Shown here piece by piece: positions 10,230 to 17,289 of a stretch of DNA of 17,534 nucleotides. A program made the position numbers and the translations under genes. Source of the stretch: Bacteroidales bacterium UBA5621. GTDB lineage: Bacteria; Bacteroidota; Bacteroidia; Bacteroidales; VadinHA17. How positions within the stretch are numbered: the stretch's first letter is position 1; every line of letters starts with the position of its first letter. The notes under the pieces were generated by a model that made no database searches, had not been told where the DNA came from, and was given only the letters and a program-made list of their open reading frames with translations. The DNA is taken from positions 19,905-37,438 of the forward strand of contig DIKJ01000122.1 of NCBI GenBank assembly GCA_002424525.1. Reading direction: 5' to 3'.

Positions 10230-10682
10230 TTATTTTAATGTAAAAAATACTCTTGTTGATTTTACCTGGTCGAAGTTGAAGGATACCTCTTTAAGCTCAC
10301 TTGCCTTCCCCCTGACCTTTGTTTCCGTTACAAGCTCGAAACCGCCCGGGGTGACATTCTTTAATAATCCGGTGAACCTTTCTCCTTCGGTGGTTACCAT
10401 CTCAACCTTTTTTCCTTCATTCTTATGATACTGTTCAGGCACCACAAACGGCATGTCGAGGCCGGGTGAAGAGACCTGCAGTTCATAGTCCTCCCTTTCG
10501 CGATCGAGATTCTTTTCGATATGACGATGGATGGCCGCACATTCTTCGATAGTGATACCTTCATTGCTGTCGGCAAGCACTGTTATCCTGTCCGATGTGG
10601 TTATCCTGATCCCGACAATAAAGATCCCGGATCCTTCGGTTGCTTCCCTCACAAGTCTTTCTATTTCGGCTTTGTCTATCAT
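10230..10682 (-). CDS. rimP: Ribosome maturation factor RimP
   Basis: This is a 150-residue RimP, a cytoplasmic assembly factor for the 30S ribosomal subunit. The family landmarks are present: an N-terminal alpha/beta domain with IEECAAIHRHIEKNLD at about 43-58, the conserved YELQVSSPGLD (about 66-76) and a C-terminal small beta-barrel (EGERFTGLLKNV...). The length is typical. The ATG at 10682 gives the usual MIDKAEIERLVREA start, and the T-rich sequence before it has no Shine-Dalgarno, as is common in Bacteroidota. It is the first gene of rimP-nusA-infB, which couples ribosome assembly, transcription elongation and translation initiation. Confidence 0.95.
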   Translation of the reverse strand: MIDKAEIERLVREATEGSGIFIVGIRITTSDRITVLADSNEGITIEECAAIHRHIEKNLDREREDYELQVSSPGLDMPFVVPEQYHKNEGKKVEMVTTEGERFTGLLKNVTPGGFELVTETKVRGKASELKEVSFNFDQVKSTRVFFTLK

Positions 10683-10700
10683 ATAAAAACTACAACCAAT

Positions 10701-10724
10701 AAAATAGGGGACTCCGGTCCCCTA
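10701..10724 (-). promoter_or_regulatory. Terminator-like hairpin in the rimP-nusA-infB leader (possible attenuator)
   Basis: TAGGGGAC (10705-10712) and GTCCCCTA (10717-10724) form a perfect 8-bp stem around a 4-nt loop. Read on the minus strand, the stem is followed at once by TTTTATT, the layout of an intrinsic terminator; on the plus strand no T run follows. It lies between the predicted rimP promoter and the rimP ATG, ending 18 nt before the start codon. It therefore falls in the operon leader rather than at the end of a gene. Attenuation is inferred; a simple structural or stabilising role is also possible. Confidence 0.6.
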
Positions 10725-10751
10725 GTTCTCAAATACCCTTCAAATCGCCTG

Positions 10752-10782
10752 CAAAGTTAAACATTATTATTTTATCGCCAAA
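10752..10782 (-). promoter_or_regulatory. Bacteroidota-type promoter of rimP-nusA-infB
   Basis: On the minus strand, TTTG (10779-10782) is followed by 19 bp and then TAACTTTG (10752-10759). This matches the Bacteroidota housekeeping pattern TTTG / TAnnTTTG in both boxes and in spacing. The predicted transcript starts near 10745-10748, giving a leader of about 64 nt that contains the 8-bp hairpin. Upstream is an A/T-only stretch (10783-10800) that could act as an UP-like element. I found no equally good promoter for the divergent radical-SAM gene. Confidence 0.7.
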
Positions 10783-10849
10783 ATTTTTAATATTATTATT
10801 GTCTTTTGTTAAATTCCCGGAAAAAGGAGGAATCGTCAATTCTGCAAAT

Positions 10850-11794
10850 ATGGAAGAGTACAGCTTTTATACTGATGAGGAACGGTTTCTTCTTGAAAAG
10901 TGCACCGTCTGCCCGCGGGAATGCGGAGTAAACAGGTTTGAGGGAGGCAGTGGCTGGTGCGGGATGGATGCGGGTATGAACATTGCTTCAATATGCATCC
11001 ACAGGGGAGAGGAACCTCCGATAAGCGGTCCGTCGGGCATCTGTAACATCTTTTTCGGGGGATGCAACCTCAGGTGCACCTTCTGCCAGAACCATGAGAT
11101 AAGCAGGTCTCCGCAGGGCTTAAGCGGGAGCAGGTTGCCGATGGCGAATATTCTCGGGCAAATCGCAAGGATTCTGGATAGAGGCATCAGGGCGGTCGGA
11201 TTTGTATCACCTTCCCATGCGGTGCCACAGGTCAGAGCGATCATAAGAGGGCTGAATGCGCTCGGGCGTAAGCCTGTTATCGTGTATAACACCAACAGCT
11301 ACGACAAGCCTGAAAGATTGCGTGAACTGGATGAACTGGCAGATGTTTACCTGCCTGATTACAAATATGTAACTCCGGAGATAGCCCAGGAATATTCCGG
11401 CTCGTCAGATTATCCCGAAACCGCCCTGAGGGCGATAAGGGAGATGTACTACCAGAAAGGATCAACTCTGAGGATTGACGACAATGGTACGGCGGAGAAC
11501 GGGATCCTGATAAGGCACCTGGTGTTGCCCGGCCATGTTGAGGAGAGCAAAAGAGTCCTGAGATCAATTGCTGAAGAGATCTCCACAGGAATCTCTGTCT
11601 CCCTCATGTCGCAGTACTATCCTGTGCCGGATACAATGGATCATCCCCTTTTGAACCGGCCGCTCTCCGCCAGTGAATACCAGGCAGTAGTAAGGGAGAT
11701 GGAAGATCTCGGTTTCCGGAACGGATGGGTACAGGATATGGAGAGCCACCGGAACTACCGCCCCGATTTCAGAAAGAAGAATCCGTTCACATGA
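10850..11794 (+). CDS. Radical SAM protein of the PflX type (pyruvate formate-lyase activase homologue)
   Basis: This is a 314-residue radical-SAM protein resembling the PflX group of pyruvate formate-lyase-activating enzyme homologues, whose substrates are mostly unknown. The cluster motif CNLRCTFC (C72, C76, C79) would bind the 4Fe-4S centre that cleaves S-adenosylmethionine. A second Cys set near the N-terminus (C18, C21, C25, then C37, in CTVCPRECGVNR...GWCG) is typical of this subgroup and may bind another metal or cluster. The frame is open from a TTG at 10799, but the first 17 residues from there look non-coding, so I prefer the ATG at 10850. An AGGAGG at 10825-10830 lies 19 bp before it, too far to decide the start. 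No formate-lyase or other glycyl-radical enzyme is nearby, so the target is unknown. The gene is divergent from rimP, and its 3' end overlaps the convergent permease gene by 8 bp. Confidence 0.88.
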   Translation: MEEYSFYTDEERFLLEKCTVCPRECGVNRFEGGSGWCGMDAGMNIASICIHRGEEPPISGPSGICNIFFGGCNLRCTFCQNHEISRSPQGLSGSRLPMANILGQIARILDRGIRAVGFVSPSHAVPQVRAIIRGLNALGRKPVIVYNTNSYDKPERLRELDELADVYLPDYKYVTPEIAQEYSGSSDYPETALRAIREMYYQKGSTLRIDDNGTAENGILIRHLVLPGHVEESKRVLRSIAEEISTGISVSLMSQYYPVPDTMDHPLLNRPLSASEYQAVVREMEDLGFRNGWVQDMESHRNYRPDFRKKNPFT

Positions 11795-12506
11795 ATTTTT
11801 CCCTTTTCTGCAGGTTGTAAAGCCCTGACAGGAGGAAAAGGATGGTGCCGGTAATGAGTATTATCCTGTTCTTCAGGGTTATTATCGCCCAGGTGGTTTC
11901 GTTTACATCATACGGCACCTCCCAGGGGTTGAGAAAAACGTTCCACTGACTCTTCCTGAGGGCTTCCTCACCCAGTATCATGAAGAATATTCCGAAGATT
12001 ATCATTATAACGGCTGTTCCGTTTCCGCTTCTGATCGCTGTAGAAAGCATGAACGACATCATTCCCAGGAAGAGAACCGGGATCATCACCTGAGCAGTGA
12101 CTTTCATAAAATCGAATTTCATTATAAGTACCGATGAGAGCCAGGTAAAAAGTATCATGATGAGGAACGTGATAAGGAAAATCAGCACTATTCTTACAAG
12201 CCACACTTTATACCGGTAGTTCGGGATGCCGAACAGTATCTCAATGGTCCTTGAGTCCTGGTCGTTCTGTATACCGAAAACTGCAGGATAGAATACCAGC
12301 AGTATTCCGGAGAAAAGGTACACCCCATAGAGATCCCGGATATTTGAGACATCATTCGTAAACACATAGATGACTGACAACCCCAGGTAGAAGGCTACCG
12401 AACCTGCAAGGAACCAGATGAACTTATTTGCGAAAATGATCTTCAGGTTATAGACCACTGTCCTGTAAATAAGGTCGTAAGCGCTAAATAACTTATTGCT
12501 TTTCAT
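11787..12506 (-). CDS. ABC-2 type transporter permease, partner of the upstream RND-ABC fusion
   Basis: This is a 239-residue inner-membrane protein with six predicted helices, at about 29-49, 60-79, 100-128, 137-158, 162-180 and 213-231. Between helices 2 and 3 lies a polar segment (DQDSRTIEILFGIP..., from about 82) of the kind ABC-2 permeases use to contact their ATPase. It has no large periplasmic domain and no ATP-binding motif of its own. Its ATG overlaps the end of the RND-ABC fusion gene by 14 nt in another frame, so translation is probably coupled and the two products probably form a complex. As a lone permease it would act as a homodimer, or pair with the extra six-helix region of the fusion protein. 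Its last codons overlap the end of the convergent radical-SAM gene by 8 bp. Substrate is unknown. ABC-2 assignment rests on topology, the segment above and context. Confidence 0.82.
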   Translation of the reverse strand: MKSNKLFSAYDLIYRTVVYNLKIIFANKFIWFLAGSVAFYLGLSVIYVFTNDVSNIRDLYGVYLFSGILLVFYPAVFGIQNDQDSRTIEILFGIPNYRYKVWLVRIVLIFLITFLIMILFTWLSSVLIMKFDFMKVTAQVMIPVLFLGMMSFMLSTAIRSGNGTAVIMIIFGIFFMILGEEALRKSQWNVFLNPWEVPYDVNETTWAIITLKNRIILITGTILFLLSGLYNLQKREKFM

Positions 12507-15500
12507 CCGTATTGTTATTATTTGTGACAGGTTGTCCGTTATGCTCCTTTTTTCTCAGCAGCCAAAGGTAGGCATCCTCGAGGTTGGGCACTGCATTTTT
12601 TGCACCCGGCCATGGAGATGATTCCGAAATCACCCTTACCCTGATATTTTCCCCTTCAGACATGTGATGAACGACCAGCTGGTTTTCAACAAGCCTGCTG
12701 AAATCCCTGGCCGGGATATTGAACTGCCAGACATGCCCTTCCGCCTCTTTTGTCATCTCGATCGGTTTGCCAAGGTATCTGAGTATTCCTTTGTTCAGTA
12801 CTGCCACCTGGTTGCACGAGCTCGAAATATCTTCAATGATATGGGTCGAGAATATTACTACCCTTTCGCGGCTCAGTTCGACAAGCAGGTTGCGGAACCT
12901 TATGCGTTCACGCGGATCGAGCCCTGCGGTCGGTTCGTCAACCACGAGTATCCGGGGCAGATGGAGAAGTATCTGTGCAATTCCCATCCTTTGTTTCATC
13001 CCTCCGGAATAGGAGCCTATCTTCTGATGCCGGTATTCTGACATGTGAACGGCGTTAAGGACGTAACTGACCCTTTCCTCCCTTACTGCCGGATTGATGT
13101 TATTCTTCAGAATAGCCAGGTAGTGGAGGTATTCATTGGCCGTCATGTTCTCATAACTGCCGAACTCCTGGGGCAGGTAGCCGATCAATCCCTGCAGTTC
13201 CTCCCTTTTTAGCTGGGTATCGAGTCCGTTGATCCAGACTTTTCCATAGCTCTGCTCAAGTATGCCGCAGATTATCCTCATAAGCGTTGTTTTTCCGGCG
13301 CCGTTCGGACCGAGCAGTCCGAACATGCCACTGCCGATATCGAGAGAGACACAGCTGAGGGCTTTGAAGGGCTTTTTCTTTTTGCCGATAAGAGGTACGG
13401 CAGATACAATCTGGTAAATGGTCTTCCTTATATTCCTGAATCTTCCTTCCAGCCTGTAGATATCGATATTCTCAGTACTCAGCCTTACCCCGGTTTTATA
13501 AATGAATAACCCTGTAAACCAGATTATTCCGAGAATAATTACTACGGCAATGTTATCCCATTTAAGCTGGAACCAGATAAGATTAAGCAGTGGGACAATC
13601 CAGAAGATAATGAGACCGGCAGCAGCTGCAGCTCTTTTCAGTAATTTTCTCTTTCCGTCGGAGGTCAGGGATGCGATTAGTTTGCTCAGGGATGTCCATA
13701 TTCCTGAAACAGAGAACCATGTTATAATGCTGAAGATAAAGATCCAGAATCCTTTCTGGAGGTAGAAGTAGGTGAAATAAATGATGAATCCGAGAAGGGG
13801 TAATTGCCACGCAAGATGGCTCATATCTTTCCATGACCCGGCCTGCCTGTCAAGCCCCAGCCTCTTTCTTATTTTTGCCCCGGCTTTCCACTCACGTGAC
13901 CAGCGGTTATCCCTTTCATAAATCTTTACGAGGCTCTGGATTTGTATTCTGACCGGCTCTCCGGGGGCAATAATGGTCTCCCTTGCTTTTCTGAGGCTGT
14001 TCATAACGAACCATGTGCCTGCAGGTACGATTATGAGGGAAAGTATAGTGGTGATCAGTTTCCAGATAAACTTGTCGATATTGCTATAGATCAGGAATAT
14101 AAGAAATGAAAAAACGAGCAGTTGGATAAGTTTGTTTTTCCAGCTCAGGGAGTACAGCCACCTGAGTGCAGTTTCAAGACCGGAATAGAATGTGGGGATG
14201 AATATAAGGGTAAGCAGGGTGCTCAGGGAGAGACCTCCGATCACCGTAATTGCAAAGGTGGCCCCGATTGCAGAGACATACTCCGCCTTGCCCATCGCCA
14301 GGGGTATCAGTGCTATCGTCGTTGTTGCGGCCGTTATGAGGATGGGTCTTAACCGCGCGACCCCGGCACTCATGAGGGCCCGGTGCATCCGGTTGCCTCT
14401 TTTTCGAAGTATATTCGTGTAGTCGATCAGGATTATTCCATTGTTTACCACAATCCCGAGAAGGATCAGAAATCCTGTGAGTGTATTGGCATTCAGGAGG
14501 GAGTTGCCGGTAAGGATAAGGGCTATAAGCGAACCAAGGGCAGCGAGCGGGATACTGAACAGAATAACGAACGGCACGGCAAGTGACTCAAAAACAGCTG
14601 CCAGGATCATGTAAATAAGGACAAAGGAAATTGCGATAAGGATGTAGAATTCCCTCAGCTGGTTCTCTTCCTGGATCACCTCGACTGCCATGCCGGGAAG
14701 GATATTGAGATTCGCCACCAGCGCCCCGATCTCCTGCCTTGCCCCCTCGAGGAGATCCTTCGATCCACTTATCTCTTCAGTAAAGGTGTATGTTACAGTG
14801 ATCTTCTTTTCCTGGTTTTCGCGGTGTATGTTACCCATTCCGGAAGAGAAAACGATATCCGCGAGCTCCTGCATCTCCATTACCAGCCCCTCTGTTCCTG
14901 TGACTTCAAGACGCTTAAGGTCGTCGATGGTTTTGTCGGGATTTGTTTTTGGTACAGCGGGATCGTCGGCATACTTGATAATTATATCATAGCTTTCCGT
15001 TCCCTGCCGGAATGTAGCACCCGATGAATACTCCCTTCCGAAAGTGGAGAGAGCTGCCGCGAGATTGCCAAGCGTGAGGTTATTCCGGCCGATATAGTCC
15101 ATGTCGAAGAGAAGCTGTACTTCGGGCCGGTTATCCTGAACGTTTACGTTGACACTGCTGATGGTTGAAAGTTCGTCGATATATGATTTAATATCGTCTG
15201 CAAGGTTTTTCATCAAGGTGAAATTCTCTCCCTTTATGACGACGCTCTCTCTCTGCGACCCCACCCCGAGAAGATTCATGAAGTCCATGCCCGGATTGTA
15301 ATTCTGGCTCCCCCCACTGGTAAAACCGCCCCCGGATGACAACTCATCCATGCTTATCTCTGCGAAAGAGATGTTCTTTGCCTTTTCTGAGATTTCATTC
15401 TTGATCTCGGGAAGGGAACGTTTGCTTGTTTTACTCCAGTTCTTTGAAAGGTTAACCGATACAGTGGCCCTTTCTTCTTCAATCCGGCTGACAATGTCCT

Positions 15501-17268
15501 CTTTCTCAGGTATGTCTGCCAGTCTCGATTCAATCTCGGCAACTACCGCGTCTGTTTTCTCAAGCGTCGATCCTCCCGGCATTGTGACCGATAACCTGAA
15601 ACTGGGAGCATCAACATCACGGGGGGAGCTTATGCTTAAGGTGAGGCTTAAAAGAAGAGCAGTGAAGAATACCGCAAGTGTGCCAATTATTGTAGTTGCC
15701 GGATTCCTCATGCAGGCTTTCAGCAGGAGGTGGTATGCCTGAATAAGGCGATTGTGGATAGAGAGTTTTCTGTAAACCGCGGAGTTGCTGTAGGCGGGTT
15801 TTGATAACAGGTACCCTGTGGCCATCGGAATGAAGAGCAGGGCAACGCAAAGCGAGACGAAAAGGGTTGAGATGATAGAGACGCCGATATTCTTTCCGAT
15901 TATCCGCACCATGAAATTTGATGAAAAGATAAAGGGCAGGAAGACAATTACAGTGGTAAGGGTTGCAGCTATGATTGCTTTCCATACCTCACTGCTTCCG
16001 AGAGTTACGGCAGTAACATAGTCCCGGCCGAGTCCCGCATGGCGGTAAGTATTCTCCAGTACAACTATCGAATTATCAACCAGCATCCCTATGGCCAGGG
16101 CCATGCCGACAAGGGTAAGGCTGTTTATGGAGACGCCGTATGCATAGAATAAATTGAAAGCCACGAAAACTGATACCGGAATGGAGATAGCAATGATCGT
16201 AACAAGACGAATATTCCGGAGAAAGAACCAGAGTATCAGTACAGCCAGAACACCGCCGAGAACCGCAAGATTGATTATCTGGTTGATGTTCTTCTCCATT
16301 ATTTCGGCGCTGTTAGTCTGAACTACTATCTCAACGCCCGATGCTGCCAGCTTGCTGTTCAGGGCTTCTACCTGGGCAATGGCACTGTGAGAGAGATCAA
16401 TAAGGTTGGCCTGGTTGTCGTTGACCAGTGTCATGGTGACGGCATCAAGTCCGTTTACCCTGCTGTATGAGCTTTCCTGCCTCACCCCGAAAAATATTTC
16501 CGCGACATCGCTCAAACGAACCGGCCCCTCCTTATTTACTATAATACTGCCGATATCTCTTACATCGGTATACTCGGAGGAGACATTCACGAACAGCTCA
16601 TTCCCTCCGTCGACCACCTTGCCTGCGAATGTCTTGTTACTGCCATTATTGTTAAGAAGGTTTCTCACCTGGGCCATCGATATGCCATGTGCCCGGCAGG
16701 CCTTTTCATTGAGCCGGACCTCAATGGAATTCTCCTGACCGCCGTAAACCTGAACCCCGGCAATACCGTTGATATTCTCAAACTGCGGTTTGATTTCCCG
16801 GTCGGCAATATTGCGTATCCTGTCGATCCCCCCTTCCCCTCTCACCTGCAGTTCCATAAACTGGTTGATCATCTGTTCGAGATCGATCTTTATCACATTG
16901 ATCAGGAACTCTTCGGGGATGGTGTTGCGGACAATATTGATCTTTTCCTGGAGCTTGAGATTGGCGTATTTCAGGTCGGCTTTCTGGCTGTAATATATCA
17001 TTATCGTCCCGTAACGCGAAGAGATATTTGATTCTATCTTTTCAATTCCCTCAAGCATCCCGATAGCCCCTTCAATAGGTATAATAGCCTGTGTTTCAAT
17101 GTATGACGGGTCCATTTCGAGAGCGGTGCCGACCTGCACTATAAGTGTGGGGAGCTGGGCATTGGGGAAGAGTTCGACAGAGAGGTTTTTGTAAGAAACA
17201 TAGCCGAGCATTGTAAGCCCCAGGAAGAGCATGCTTATAAGGATCTTTCTATTTAGTATGAAATTCAT
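12493..17268 (-). CDS. RND efflux permease fused to six extra membrane helices and an ABC ATPase
   Basis: This is a single open frame of 1,591 codons. Residues 1-1035 are a full RND exporter: TM1 at about 8-25, periplasmic porter domains, TM4 motif GMLVDNSIVVLEN with D398/N399, a Gly/Ser-rich periplasmic loop at about 644-655, TM10 motif GIVVNNGIILID with N942/N943, and TM11 ARLRPILIT with R972 and T979. Residues about 1047-1257 hold six more predicted helices (about 1047-1063, 1068-1089, 1152-1170, 1174-1194, 1213-1233, 1238-1257), with a basic cytoplasmic loop at 1090-1150. Residues about 1296-1591 are an ABC ATPase of the ABC-2 exporter kind: Walker A GPNGAGKTT (1320-1328), Q-loop Q1367, signature SGGMKQ (1421-1426), Walker B with D1444/E1445, H-loop H1476, and a C-terminal PNLEDAYLWLL tail. 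All catalytic residues are present. It starts 21 bp after an upstream RND gene and overlaps an ABC-2 permease gene by 14 nt. The individual domains are certain; how they work together is inferred. Confidence 0.93.
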   Translation of the reverse strand: MNFILNRKILISMLFLGLTMLGYVSYKNLSVELFPNAQLPTLIVQVGTALEMDPSYIETQAIIPIEGAIGMLEGIEKIESNISSRYGTIMIYYSQKADLKYANLKLQEKINIVRNTIPEEFLINVIKIDLEQMINQFMELQVRGEGGIDRIRNIADREIKPQFENINGIAGVQVYGGQENSIEVRLNEKACRAHGISMAQVRNLLNNNGSNKTFAGKVVDGGNELFVNVSSEYTDVRDIGSIIVNKEGPVRLSDVAEIFFGVRQESSYSRVNGLDAVTMTLVNDNQANLIDLSHSAIAQVEALNSKLAASGVEIVVQTNSAEIMEKNINQIINLAVLGGVLAVLILWFFLRNIRLVTIIAISIPVSVFVAFNLFYAYGVSINSLTLVGMALAIGMLVDNSIVVLENTYRHAGLGRDYVTAVTLGSSEVWKAIIAATLTTVIVFLPFIFSSNFMVRIIGKNIGVSIISTLFVSLCVALLFIPMATGYLLSKPAYSNSAVYRKLSIHNRLIQAYHLLLKACMRNPATTIIGTLAVFFTALLLSLTLSISSPRDVDAPSFRLSVTMPGGSTLEKTDAVVAEIESRLADIPEKEDIVSRIEEERATVSVNLSKNWSKTSKRSLPEIKNEISEKAKNISFAEISMDELSSGGGFTSGGSQNYNPGMDFMNLLGVGSQRESVVIKGENFTLMKNLADDIKSYIDELSTISSVNVNVQDNRPEVQLLFDMDYIGRNNLTLGNLAAALSTFGREYSSGATFRQGTESYDIIIKYADDPAVPKTNPDKTIDDLKRLEVTGTEGLVMEMQELADIVFSSGMGNIHRENQEKKITVTYTFTEEISGSKDLLEGARQEIGALVANLNILPGMAVEVIQEENQLREFYILIAISFVLIYMILAAVFESLAVPFVILFSIPLAALGSLIALILTGNSLLNANTLTGFLILLGIVVNNGIILIDYTNILRKRGNRMHRALMSAGVARLRPILITAATTTIALIPLAMGKAEYVSAIGATFAITVIGGLSLSTLLTLIFIPTFYSGLETALRWLYSLSWKNKLIQLLVFSFLIFLIYSNIDKFIWKLITTILSLIIVPAGTWFVMNSLRKARETIIAPGEPVRIQIQSLVKIYERDNRWSREWKAGAKIRKRLGLDRQAGSWKDMSHLAWQLPLLGFIIYFTYFYLQKGFWIFIFSIITWFSVSGIWTSLSKLIASLTSDGKRKLLKRAAAAAGLIIFWIVPLLNLIWFQLKWDNIAVVIILGIIWFTGLFIYKTGVRLSTENIDIYRLEGRFRNIRKTIYQIVSAVPLIGKKKKPFKALSCVSLDIGSGMFGLLGPNGAGKTTLMRIICGILEQSYGKVWINGLDTQLKREELQGLIGYLPQEFGSYENMTANEYLHYLAILKNNINPAVREERVSYVLNAVHMSEYRHQKIGSYSGGMKQRMGIAQILLHLPRILVVDEPTAGLDPRERIRFRNLLVELSRERVVIFSTHIIEDISSSCNQVAVLNKGILRYLGKPIEMTKEAEGHVWQFNIPARDFSRLVENQLVVHHMSEGENIRVRVISESSPWPGAKNAVPNLEDAYLWLLRKKEHNGQPVTNNNNTDEKQ

Positions 17269-17289
17269 TCTTGCCGTGTAAGGAAATTA

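Noticed and set aside
9423..10428. Plus-strand open frames antisense to nusA and rimP
   Set aside because: Both minus-strand genes are complete and unmistakable, and the antisense translations match nothing I know.
10757..10800. ATTATTATT tracts between rimP and the radical-SAM gene as a tandem repeat or binding-site array
   Set aside because: They are short, imperfect and within an AT-rich promoter region; low complexity explains them.
10799..10849. TTG at 10799 as the start of the radical-SAM gene
   Set aside because: The 17 residues it adds are not family-like, and it lies in the AT-rich shared upstream region; the ATG at 10850 gives a normal PflX N-terminus.
12493..13372. A separate ABC ATPase gene starting inside the fusion frame
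   Set aside because: No start codon with a plausible leader precedes the ATPase domain in frame, and the frame is continuous from the RND part through six helices with no stop.
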